Positions 26,453 to 34,636 of a stretch of DNA of 64,000 bases are shown here, in pieces. The notes under the pieces are model-generated. The model was not told the DNA's origin. It did not search any database and was given only the letters and a program-made list of their open reading frames with translations. The first letter of the stretch is position 1; each line of letters starts with the position of its first letter. This DNA comes from Bacillota bacterium (GTDB lineage: Bacteria > Bacillota > Clostridia > Acetivibrionales > DSM-1351): the NCBI GenBank assembly GCA_023444055.1, contig JAEZRV010000090.1, positions 1 to 64,000 of the forward strand, given 5' to 3'. The position numbers and the translations under genes are program-made.

Positions 26453-26865
26453 ATTGTTTTTACATATTAACATTTTAGCTAATATATGGTATAATTTTGT
26501 CGGGCATATTGAAGAGATGGGTGTTTAATTATACATAAAATGTAATTTAATGTCTTTGTACCAGCAGAGTTAACTGTAAAGGTATTTGGACAGCTTGAAG
26601 CAGATTAAAAGAGTATGCTTTATGCATGGGAGTCAAGTGTTTTGTAGTTTCCAAAATAAATAATATAGCTTATTAATGCTTGGTAAGCTAGACTTTACCT
26701 ATTTTATCTCTTTCGTATGCCTTAAAGTAAGACCAGAGATAAAACAATTGCCACTTTACCATGATTAAATACCCTCCAAGGTTATAGTTTCTAAGTGGGT
26801 AGAACAGCAATGGAAGTTATTTGTTTCTGCCCATTAAAAAAAACACACATCTGGAGGTAAAAGTT
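26453..26865 (+). other. Long structured leader upstream of the small membrane protein
   Basis: About 400 bases without an ORF. Contains a perfect 10-bp stem TTTTATCTCT/AGAGATAAAA (26702-26711 with 26735-26744) and a GGGTAGAA...TTCTGCCC hairpin just before the ribosome site (about 26797-26833). Not a riboswitch class I recognise. Confidence 0.4.
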
Positions 26866-27045
26866 ATGGTGGGGTCATTTGAACAAGCAAAAGTTTTTGT
26901 CTTTGGAATATTGATATTCCTGTTAGGAGCATATGGAATACCAGTATCTAAGTGGTTGCAAAGCTTAGTAGCGAACTGCAACTCAACTCTATTTGGAGTA
27001 ATATGCATTGTGGTATTATATATCATCCTTACATGCTTCAAATAA
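26866..27045 (+). CDS. 59-residue membrane peptide with two hydrophobic helices
   Basis: ATG at 26866 behind GGAGGT (seven-base spacing). The peptide has two membrane helices (AKVFVFGILIFLLGAYGI and LFGVICIVVLYIILTCF) joined by a short loop SKWLQSLVANCNST. A strong terminator follows, which confirms a transcribed unit. Size and topology suit a holin, a type I toxin or a small regulatory membrane peptide. No antisense partner is obvious. Confidence 0.6.
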   Translation: MVGSFEQAKVFVFGILIFLLGAYGIPVSKWLQSLVANCNSTLFGVICIVVLYIILTCFK

Positions 27046-27075
27046 AAAAATAGGGACTACATTCACTAAAGAAAA

Positions 27076-27108
27076 AGAAGATGGTTTGATCAACCGTCTT
27101 CTTTTTTT
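27076..27108 (+). terminator. Terminator of the membrane peptide gene
   Basis: AGAAGATGGTT/AACCGTCTTCT stem followed by seven T. Confidence 0.85.
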
Positions 27109-27515
27109 GTAGTGATAATGTAACATAACTTACAGTGTATATAATATGTATTATATATATTACAATATAAACTTATTACAATAAAAAAGCAGAATATACC
27201 AATGAATTTCATGATTCTATATCAAATGGTACAAACGAATATTCTATTGTTAAAAAATTAAACGAACACCACTTCTAAGATTATCCGAATACATTCCAAA
27301 GTAATTTACAGGAATACTTTATGTGCATTCATAAATCATTAGACTTTATGAACACAGTGTTCATGTTAATAATAAGTACATACGGACAAGGGTTTTGTAC
27401 ACTTGCTTATAAGCCTACTATAGTATACTAAAATACTGCATCTTTGATATTGGACTGTAAGTTCTATATGTACTTTGATGAGAAATGATGGTAAGTTAAT
27501 TTATGGTAATCTGTA
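27109..27515. other. AT-rich intergenic region with palindromes
   Basis: No gene. Holds the 17-base palindrome ATGAACACAGTGTTCAT (27348-27364) and the TAGTATACTA palindrome near 27420. Their role is unknown. Confidence 0.4.
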
Positions 27516-28628
27516 TTACAATATAAACTTTCTACCAGTTTTAATTGTTTCTGGTTTAATGGTTATCTTTTCATCCTTTAGAGACAAAGTTGCAACCCGA
27601 ACCAAATCACCCGAATTTAAGTTATTGTTTTTGCAAAATTCTGAATCTCTAAACCTATACACATACTCTAGTCTGTTGTTAAAAAGTTTATTGTTATCCT
27701 TAAGGTCAATTCTATAATTATATAGAGTTCCTTCTATCTCTTTGCCTTCTTTAATATGACCATCAAATCTTAGATTTTCACCCTCATACAATCTTGCATA
27801 ACCAGTATATGGTTTATTGTCTTTAAAAGTACTCGCACATAGAGTCTGCCCAGAAGCATCATAAACAGTATAAATATCGTTTATTACAGTATACAAAGAA
27901 CTTCCATTCGTATATTTGTCTGATTTGGTAAAAGAACAATTTCTAGGGGAAATGTCATTTATGGCATCAATATAATCCTGCTTCAAAATACATCTAACTC
28001 TAATACCTTGACCAATCTGCTTCTTATATGTATTATAAAAATCCATTGATAACTGTAGGAATAGTTTTCTCGTTCCTTGTTCGGCTAGTTGATTTCTACC
28101 TTCATCAATAAAAGAATTAATTTCATTTAACTGAAAATATATATCTTTTAAAATTTTTTTGTATTTGTTTTCAATTTTTAAATCATTAAGTACGTCTTTC
28201 CATTTTTCACTTAAACAGAACTTTTTAAGAAATACACCAGTTTCGTTAGTATACCAATTAAATAAGTGGTCTAGTGCATCAACTATATCCATGTACACTT
28301 GGTTATTATTTTTCTCTTTTTCTTCATGTTCCTCCTTCTCTTCTTTTGAAGAACTCAAATAGAACACACCAATCGTAAGAAGTGCTGTTACCTCAATTCC
28401 AAGTATTTCTACATATAAAGTAATGTAATCCGACACATTTATAGGGTCATTCAAGTTCATCTTTATAAAGAATTCAGAAACAAAAGGACAGAAAGAAACT
28501 AGCCAAGAAGAGAAAACTATCAAAAGGTTCAAGGTAAAAATTATCACAAAAGGTGTCACAAGGCAAACAAGTATTGTTATACCTATACTTTTTTTATCTC
28601 TTTTATTAAGCATTATATTTTTAAGCAT
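27516..28628 (-). CDS. Membrane-anchored protein with C-terminal MORN-like strands
   Basis: 370 residues from the ATG at 28628, behind GGGAG. Two transmembrane helices near the N-terminus (GITILVCLVTPFVIIFTLNL; ILGIEVTALLTIGVFYL) are followed by a charged coiled coil (KEEKEEHEEKEK). Next is a helical domain to about residue 230. The C-terminal region has KPYTGYARLYEGENLRFDGH plus KEGKEIEGTLYNYRI, resembling MORN-type beta repeats. Topology: two-helix hairpin with a large cytoplasmic domain. Location among element genes suggests accessory cargo, perhaps an antiphage membrane effector. Family not recognised. Confidence 0.5.
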   Translation of the reverse strand: MLKNIMLNKRDKKSIGITILVCLVTPFVIIFTLNLLIVFSSWLVSFCPFVSEFFIKMNLNDPINVSDYITLYVEILGIEVTALLTIGVFYLSSSKEEKEEHEEKEKNNNQVYMDIVDALDHLFNWYTNETGVFLKKFCLSEKWKDVLNDLKIENKYKKILKDIYFQLNEINSFIDEGRNQLAEQGTRKLFLQLSMDFYNTYKKQIGQGIRVRCILKQDYIDAINDISPRNCSFTKSDKYTNGSSLYTVINDIYTVYDASGQTLCASTFKDNKPYTGYARLYEGENLRFDGHIKEGKEIEGTLYNYRIDLKDNNKLFNNRLEYVYRFRDSEFCKNNNLNSGDLVRVATLSLKDEKITIKPETIKTGRKFIL

Positions 28629-28857
28629 ATATATGCACTCCCACAATTTTTTATATTCTACCAACATATTACATTGTTGTATAAAAAATAGCGTATGTCA
28701 AGACTTACTTCAGAACATCTTTCGGATACTCCTGTAAAATCTTGAAGTTGTCTTTGACAAATTTTACAAATATACCGCAGTAACAGAACATACACTAGGA
28801 ATATGTCTACAGTAATTGTGAACTACCCAACCCCATATAGAGAGACTAATATAATTT

Positions 28858-29570
28858 TTATGCAGTAAACATGCCTATGCCTGTCATAGTAAGCAAACAA
28901 CAAACATACCCTTTATCACAACATTTACTGTACAATGACCACTCATTACTAAGTTTATACTGAACTTTAAACATTTTAAGAAGGTAATTCAGTCTCTTAG
29001 CAGAAGGGAAACCAAGTATTTTAGCAACCATTATAGCATTGATAGAGTTTTCACTAGCAAGTACATTGTCACAGTACTCTACTTTAGGCTGTTGCTCATT
29101 GATAGTCTCTGTGAGCATCAACTTGTCAGCTTCTAACTTTTCAATCTGCTCCTGTTGATCTACAGCAAGCAGTAATGCTTCTTTAAAACTGGTTGGTACT
29201 TTATTAGCTGAGTAACTTCCTGTCCTTCTGATTTCCTTTAGGATTGCTTTGACCTGTTTCTTGAACTGCTTGGCAATCATCTTTCTGCTCTGCATCAGAA
29301 CTTCACATAAGCCATCCTCAGTTAAGAACCCTTGTTCCTGTTGACCTTTCAATGCGTAAGGATTGTTTACGCATAACTTTTCATCTTCATCAACACTTTG
29401 AAGCATCATTCTTGAGTTACTATGTTCAATCCATTCTGCCACATCTTTCGCTAGGAATATGGGTTGTCACAATCACCATAAACCCTAAATTCCTTACCTA
29501 ATACCACTCTTTCATCAATTACTGTGAGGGAGGATTTATTACCTCCCTGTGTTCCATTCCTTTGAATCAT
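28858..29570 (-). pseudogene. Frameshifted phage antirepressor (BRO-N + C-terminal domain)
   Basis: From an ATG at 29570 the frame reads VVLGKEFRVYGDCDNP and then stops. One base later the next frame continues as IFLAKDVAEWIEHSNSRMML and runs to 28858. Together they make a typical BRO-N antirepressor (WIEHSNSRMMLQSVDEDEKL, LTEDGLCEVLMQSRK) with coiled coil and a C-terminal KilAC-like DNA-binding part (ASENSINAIMVAKILGFPSAKRLNYLL). A single deleted base near 29455 in the DNP-IF junction separates the frames. Family members antagonise phage repressors at induction. Translation from GTG at 29442 would give only the 194-residue C-terminal piece. Confidence 0.8.
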
Positions 29571-29764
29571 AAACAACGTCTCTTTTGGCATTATAGTATG
29601 TTGTATAGTATATCTTCAATTCAACATAGACTGCTTAGCAGTATTAAAAGTAATAAGTACAGTAAATCCTGCTCATACGGATATAATCGTTCATAAGGGT
29701 AATTGATAACCACCCCAGTCAAATAGAATACTCATTTACTTTCTTCATGTAGTAAACTACCCCC

Positions 29765-30110
29765 TCTCCCATAGCTTCATCGACACTTTAAAACATCATA
29801 CTTGTACTATAGTGTTCATTATGTCTACTATTACATAGCAAGCAGTGAAGTTTCCTTCATACTCCTTGATAATTGATAGGAGGCAGAGTAGCTTCTTTGA
29901 CCATCTTCTTAAACTGCTTTGCAATTGGTTCCCCGTTCTGTATCAGAACTTCATTGAGTCATCTTTGAATGTGTAATCAGTATTGCCTTGCAGACCCACT
30001 AAAGAATGTTTAGTGGGTCTATGCATAACCACTTTTTCATCTTCATCAATGTTCATCAGTATCATGGTAGGATTGGTATATACAATCTATTCCTCCACAT
30101 CCTTTTCTAC
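29765..30110 (-). pseudogene. Two further eroded antirepressor copies
   Basis: The minus strand at about 29880-30110 repeats the antirepressor sequence (equivalents of KQFKKQVKAI, SRKMIAKQ, DEDEK and the WIEHS region) with stops and indels. A shorter stretch at 29765-29840 again matches the SVDEDE - MMLQ - EHSN region. They are visible because the DNA lines up with 29280-29440. A 12-bp perfect hairpin (29992-30020, AGACCCACTAAA arms) sits inside the larger remnant. Confidence 0.6.
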
Positions 30111-30332
30111 TCCCTCATATTTAAGATACCTACATTTTTATTGAAGACCTATGTTTACCATAGACCGTTGAAAGGTATTAAAAAGTATACTTTCCAAGAC
30201 TATGATAATAGCTTGAAATTATAGTCTCAGAATATATACATTCAGTATTTTGATAAGTCTCACAATAAGTGTTGATATTTTGAGACTATAAGGTTATACT
30301 ATTGCTATAGTAATTAACTGGAGGTAATGCGA

Positions 30333-30977
30333 ATGTCTAATGTATATGGTTATCACAGAACGTCAACAACAGACCAACATCTTGATAGAGGTATCACAGC
30401 AATAAATGATTATTGCAAAGCTAATAACATAACACTAACTGAAATGTTTACAGACCAACAGACAGGGAAGAACTTTAATAGACCAGATTACCAAGCAATG
30501 AAAAGGATTGCAAAGAACAAAGGTGATATTATTATTCTCTCTGAACTTGATAGGCTTGGCAGGAACAAAGAAGATACATTAAAGGAACTTCAACATTACA
30601 AGTCATTAGGTGTAAGAGTAATGATATTAGAGATACCAACAACATTGGTTGAATACTCCAAGATGGATAATACAATGGCAACTATGATAATGGAAACTAT
30701 AAACAATATGCTTGTTGAAATGTATGCCACATTTGCACATGCTGAGATGCAGAAACGTGAGAAGCGACAAAAAGAAGGTATTCAAGCTAAAAAAGAACGT
30801 GGAGATTGGCAAGATTATGGTAGACCGAAAGCAATCGATTATAAGGTGTTTGAGAATGAATACAAGAAGGTTGTGGATGGTGAAATGAAACCATTTGAGT
30901 GTATGAAGAAGCTCGGTATGACTAAACCGACTTTTTATAGATATAAGAAGTATTTTGAATCAAAAAACAAGACATAA
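30333..30977 (+). CDS. Serine recombinase of the resolvase/invertase family
   Basis: 214 residues from the ATG at 30333 (GGAGGT seven bases before). Resolvase catalytic domain: VYGYHRTSTTDQHLDRG with the nucleophilic Ser, FTDQQTGKNFNRPDYQAM, ILSELDRLGRNKEDTLKEL with the conserved Arg residues, then the long E helix. C-terminal Hin-like HTH (PFECMKKLGMTKPTFYRYKKYF). Probably resolves dimers, inverts DNA, or serves the element as a second recombinase. Intact. Confidence 0.9.
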   Translation: MSNVYGYHRTSTTDQHLDRGITAINDYCKANNITLTEMFTDQQTGKNFNRPDYQAMKRIAKNKGDIIILSELDRLGRNKEDTLKELQHYKSLGVRVMILEIPTTLVEYSKMDNTMATMIMETINNMLVEMYATFAHAEMQKREKRQKEGIQAKKERGDWQDYGRPKAIDYKVFENEYKKVVDGEMKPFECMKKLGMTKPTFYRYKKYFESKNKT

Positions 30978-31117
30978 GTTCTCATTAATAGATATATTAT
31001 CCCTTTCCTCAACAATTTAAATATTATCCCAATTTTTAAAGGAATTTTCATTTAATATATGGAATATTAGTCTTGCAGAATACTTATATTTTTGGATTTA
31101 TTTGGAGGTAGAGGCTA

Positions 31118-32410
31118 ATGTTTAATGATGAGATTATTAGTTTCAGAAATAATTTAGAAGTAATCAAAGGGTTTATTGATTTTCTAGAACCAGTTTTGTT
31201 AGATAAGATAAAAGAAGATTTAACAAAGGATTCTGAAGATTTAATTGCATTACGATTACTTTTTAATGAAATGGATTTAGACAACGATTCAGAGTTTAAA
31301 CTTACTGAGGAGGCTAAGCAAAAAATAAAAGAAAATTTTGATGGTGATATTATTATAGAGTCTTCAGAGGATAGTGAGGGTTATTCCTTAAGTGTAAGTG
31401 GAAATGGCGGAGATAGGTTTGACAAGGCTATGTCAAACCTAGGCAAACTTAATCAACAAAAAATGTTGCTCTATAAAAGTACTCTAATGAATATTATAAG
31501 CACTGTAGAATGCTTTTTGGGTGATGTTTTAAGAGTTTACTTTAATGAGTATAAAAATGAAATATCACCTGCACTTATATTAAAGAAAGACAAACAATTT
31601 ACTATGGATGAGTTAGAATCCTTTGATACGGTTGAAGATGCCAAAACTTTTATAATTGACAGTAAGCTAGAAAATATTATTAGGTCTAGTTTTCAGGATT
31701 GGATTGATTTTTTGAAAGAAAAGTTACATTTGAGTATGGGATATTTGAATGATGAAATAGATAAACTAACTGAAATATTTCAAAGAAGAAACATTATTGT
31801 ACATAATAAGGGTATTGTTAATTCTATCTACTTATCGAAAGTTTCTGATAAGTATTCTAAAGATGTTAAAAAAGGTGAACCAATTTTTTTGGATAGAGAA
31901 TACTTAGAATCTGCAATTGATTCATTAGAGTTAAATTTCACACTCATTGCCTTTGAACTTTGGAAAACTAAAAGAAAGGACGATGATACTAGATTTAAAC
32001 TACTAAGTGATATAATTGACGATAACTTAGTTAAAGTTAACTGGAAAAAAGTTAAGGGGTATTCCATATTTTTGGGGAATGATGCATGTTGCTCTCTCTG
32101 GTTTAAAATGTATTCAAAAATTAATAACTGGCTTTCGTATAAAAGGATGGGATATTTCGATGAAATAAAGGGAAAAGTTTTAGCAGAGGATTTTTCAGCA
32201 TGTACTTTGGATTTTCAAATATGTCAACAAGCACTTTTAAACAATAATGAAAAAGTTTTTGAATTGATGAAACATGGTTTGGAAAATAATGCAATAAACT
32301 TTGAAAGTATAGAAGCATGGCCAGTTTTTGAAGAGTTTAGAGAAGACGAATTGTATGAACAACTAAAGGAGTTATTCAAGCTACAAACCTTTGAAACTAA
32401 AAATCATTAA
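31118..32410 (+). CDS. HEPN-motif protein, putative abortive-infection effector
   Basis: 430 residues, start behind TGGAGGTAGAGG. Alpha-helical throughout. Residues about 125-290 include KSTLMNIISTVECFLGDVLR, a helix bundle, and FQRRNIIVHNKGIVNSIYL, in which R224-N-x3-H229 is the R-x4-H catalytic motif of HEPN ribonucleases with the usual Asn beside the Arg. HEPN proteins in defence and toxin systems cut RNA. No antitoxin gene overlaps. The C-terminal part (300-430) is an additional helical, TPR-like region. It is the last gene before the second att copy, the classic cargo position. Confidence 0.65.
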   Translation: MFNDEIISFRNNLEVIKGFIDFLEPVLLDKIKEDLTKDSEDLIALRLLFNEMDLDNDSEFKLTEEAKQKIKENFDGDIIIESSEDSEGYSLSVSGNGGDRFDKAMSNLGKLNQQKMLLYKSTLMNIISTVECFLGDVLRVYFNEYKNEISPALILKKDKQFTMDELESFDTVEDAKTFIIDSKLENIIRSSFQDWIDFLKEKLHLSMGYLNDEIDKLTEIFQRRNIIVHNKGIVNSIYLSKVSDKYSKDVKKGEPIFLDREYLESAIDSLELNFTLIAFELWKTKRKDDDTRFKLLSDIIDDNLVKVNWKKVKGYSIFLGNDACCSLWFKMYSKINNWLSYKRMGYFDEIKGKVLAEDFSACTLDFQICQQALLNNNEKVFELMKHGLENNAINFESIEAWPVFEEFREDELYEQLKELFKLQTFETKNH

Positions 32411-32545
32411 ATATAACCTATTGATTCTAATAACTTAAGTATATTATAATCAAGGGAGATACAATTCAATCGTGTGCTGTACTTAAAGATAGATAGTCTG
32501 AATATGCTGATTTTAATAGGTTTGAGAGTGGTAGAGTCGGATTAC

Positions 32546-32606
32546 CGACTGGAAATCGTGTGATGGGTAAAACTATCCGTGGGTTCGAATCCCACTCTCT
32601 CCGCCA
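32546..32606 (+). repeat. att core copy 2 (right end of the 10-kb element)
   Basis: 61 bases identical to the tRNA from CGACTGGAAATCG to CTCCGCCA. Bases before it (GAGAGTGGTAGAGTCGG) loosely imitate the tRNA 5' half but lack a proper acceptor and D-arm, so it is not a tRNA gene. Confidence 0.92.
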
Positions 32607-32611
32607 AAGTA

Positions 32612-32644
32612 AAAGGCTTTCAAGGTTTATACCGTGAGAGCCTT
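32612..32644 (+). terminator. Hairpin following att copy 2
   Basis: AAGGCTTTCAAGGT/ACCGTGAGAGCCTT stem. The same hairpin follows att copies 3 (37018-37050) and 4 (37710-37742), so it is probably the original terminator of the tRNA gene. Confidence 0.6.
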
Positions 32645-32957
32645 CTTTGCGGTTTGTGGGGATAGTTTAACAATAATGACTACCGTTTGAGGGCGATAGA
32701 TGAAACTAAGTAACTACTTACGAATAACATCGCACGAGTTTTTCATAATTTTTGGCGTAGGGAGATCGTCAAATATTTTTTAATCATTTGGTTATTACTT
32801 AATGCTGTTTTTATTTATTTTAACAATGAAAAATTACAAATAGTTATTCGTTAATAAACAAAAAATGAATAAGAAGACAATCAAATAACAAATTATGATA
32901 TAATATGTAATGAATTCCTACAGACAATTAATTATAACGATAAGAGGGGGCATATAA

Positions 32958-33473
32958 ATGAAACACGAAACATCAGGAAATACTAAATATTCAATTACTG
33001 AAACAGAAGTCACATTTACAAACGTTCTTAACAAAGAATACGTTCCTGTGCATTTAAAGGAAGATTTGAAAAAAGCATCTGCATTGATTATTCCAAACGA
33101 AGGATTTAAAGATGTTAAAAAACCTCTATTCCCTGAAGGTACACTTGATTTTTATAAATTTCTTAAAGAATTGGAATATGATGATACAATTATAGATATA
33201 TGTGCTGATGACGATGATTTTAGTGAACTGGAATTACATGATGATGTGATCAATATACCTTTATTATTAGTTAATGGGCTTGCTTTTCCAGCTATTGTTG
33301 GTTTTATTATATTATATTTCGAAAATGTTCTTTTCAAAAAAAAGCCCAACCCAAAGGTCACATTAGATATAGTTGTACAAAGAGGAGATACATCAAAGAA
33401 GGTTCATTTTGAAGGAAGTGCAAAAGACTTCAAGGATATAATTGATGAAATTCAGAAAGGCGGACAATTATAA
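32958..33473 (+). CDS. Hypothetical single-pass membrane protein coupled to the SEC-C protein
   Basis: 171 residues, start behind GAGGGGG. The N-terminal 100 residues are soluble and acidic (FLKELEYDDTIIDICADDDD). A hydrophobic segment follows (INIPLLLVNGLAFPAIVGFI), and residues 128-171 form a small beta-alpha tail (KVTLDIVVQRGDTSKKVHFE...DFKDIIDEIQK). The architecture recalls small constant components of bacterial conflict systems, but I cannot assign it. Its stop overlaps the next start as TAATG, so the two proteins are probably made together. Confidence 0.55.
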   Translation: MKHETSGNTKYSITETEVTFTNVLNKEYVPVHLKEDLKKASALIIPNEGFKDVKKPLFPEGTLDFYKFLKELEYDDTIIDICADDDDFSELELHDDVINIPLLLVNGLAFPAIVGFIILYFENVLFKKKPNPKVTLDIVVQRGDTSKKVHFEGSAKDFKDIIDEIQKGGQL

Positions 33474-34330
33474 TGAATTTAGAGCAAGTTATGGAATATT
33501 TACAGCAACTTGAACAAAGTGTTGATTCTAATATCCATAATATACTGCATGCTTTAAAGCATAGAGCTGTTGAAGGAAGTAATGAGGAAGAAGCTAAAAA
33601 CATCTGGTGTATTGAACAAGTATATAAAATACTAAATTCGTATATATCAGCTTTTAATATGATGAAAGCAGGAAAGTTTACTGAAGCATGGAATTTATTT
33701 GATAGGAGCGATATAGAATTAAGTTTCCTTAGAAAACATTTTGATTATAACAATAATGAGTATAAACTGAAGTTCATTGAAGAAAAAATTCAGCTTTTTC
33801 AGAAACTATTTCCATATAATATATTTTTTAGCCGTGAAGCTATTGAGAGTGATTTTACGTGTAGTATCTGCGGTTCTAAAATGGGGTTAAGAAGTGGTTG
33901 CAGCCACAAAGTAGGTGAGATTTACCAAGGAGAAATGTGCGGAAGAGTTGTTAATAACATCGAATTTATAGGGATGGCAATTGTAAGTGACCCATTTGAT
34001 AAATACACAGTCCCAATAATTGAAGGTGTTTCTTATAATTATTATATGCTTGAAAACCTTTTAACTCATTTAGAATCACCATTTGATGATTGGAATCTGG
34101 AGATTATTGAAGAGAAATGGTCATATAAAGACGATGATAAATATAAGAACGTTGGTAGGAATGATATATGCCCGTGCCAATCAGGTAAGAAATTTAAACA
34201 CTGTTGTTATCAAAAATATGGACAGACTATCCAGCATCATAAAATTACACTTCTTAAAAGTCAAGAAGAGCTAAAAAACTTTAAGAATCTACCACGAACT
34301 TTGTTTAGAACCAAGGTAAAAGTAACATAG
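33473..34330 (+). CDS. SEC-C motif protein with an additional zinc knuckle
   Basis: 285 residues. N-terminal helical domain (1-120), then a cysteine/histidine cluster FTCSICGSKMGLRSGCSHK...GEMC that could bind zinc. Near the C-terminus comes a textbook SEC-C motif (NVGRNDICPCQSGKKFKHCC, about 236-255), as at the end of SecA and in many nucleic-acid or partner-binding proteins. Translationally coupled to the membrane protein upstream. Likely a soluble partner or effector. No nuclease motif visible. Confidence 0.72.
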   Translation: MNLEQVMEYLQQLEQSVDSNIHNILHALKHRAVEGSNEEEAKNIWCIEQVYKILNSYISAFNMMKAGKFTEAWNLFDRSDIELSFLRKHFDYNNNEYKLKFIEEKIQLFQKLFPYNIFFSREAIESDFTCSICGSKMGLRSGCSHKVGEIYQGEMCGRVVNNIEFIGMAIVSDPFDKYTVPIIEGVSYNYYMLENLLTHLESPFDDWNLEIIEEKWSYKDDDKYKNVGRNDICPCQSGKKFKHCCYQKYGQTIQHHKITLLKSQEELKNFKNLPRTLFRTKVKVT

Positions 34331-34636
34331 GAACAGGAAGCATTTCTAGTTATGTAAACGAAAAAGGATTTCAATTATGACTAATAAATTAAAGGACAAA
34401 AGTAGCCAGAAAGGAAATCTAATTTAGGCCATCTAAAGATTTAAAAACCAAAAATGAAAGCTTAATTAAAGATAGACGTATAAGCAAAAAGAAGAAGCCT
34501 AAGCCTCTTCCTATATATTTCCCTATAATCAGCTATTCGATTTTTCTTTTTGTTCATATCAATAAATCTATATAATTCAAAAAGCTGTAGATGGTCTGCA
34601 ACTTTTTATAATTTATTTAAAACATGTTACATCATA
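34331..34636. other. Convergent intergenic region with a possible broken small ORF
   Basis: ATG at 34378 opens a short Lys-rich frame (TNKLKDKSSQKG) that stops after 16 codons. One base out of frame the reading continues with a basic stretch and a hydrophobic segment ending near 34575, which may be a frameshifted small membrane protein. Weak evidence. Confidence 0.25.

Larger units (their letters stand above)
22423..32606 (+). mobile_element. Integrative element in tRNA-Ser(GGA), about 10.1 kb
   Basis: Bounded by 58-base (61 at the right end) identical copies of the tRNA 3' half. The integrase is the first gene inside and reads away from the tRNA, the standard layout of tRNA-targeting elements. 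It carries replication/regulation-like genes, small HTH and zinc proteins, an eroded phage antirepressor, a serine resolvase and, last before the right att copy, a HEPN-motif gene. No conjugation, capsid, terminase or tail gene is visible, so it is a small phage-satellite-like or mobilisable element, with some decay. Confidence 0.85.
32411..32957. other. Junction region holding att copy 2
   Basis: Apart from the att copy and its hairpin, bases 32700-32957 are AT-rich and hold the promoter of the next gene (TATAAT-like at about 32899). No ORF. Confidence 0.5.

Noticed and set aside
27348..27364. ATGAACACAGTGTTCAT as a LexA box
   Set aside because: The GAAC and GTTC halves are separated by five bases instead of four, and no SOS gene follows.
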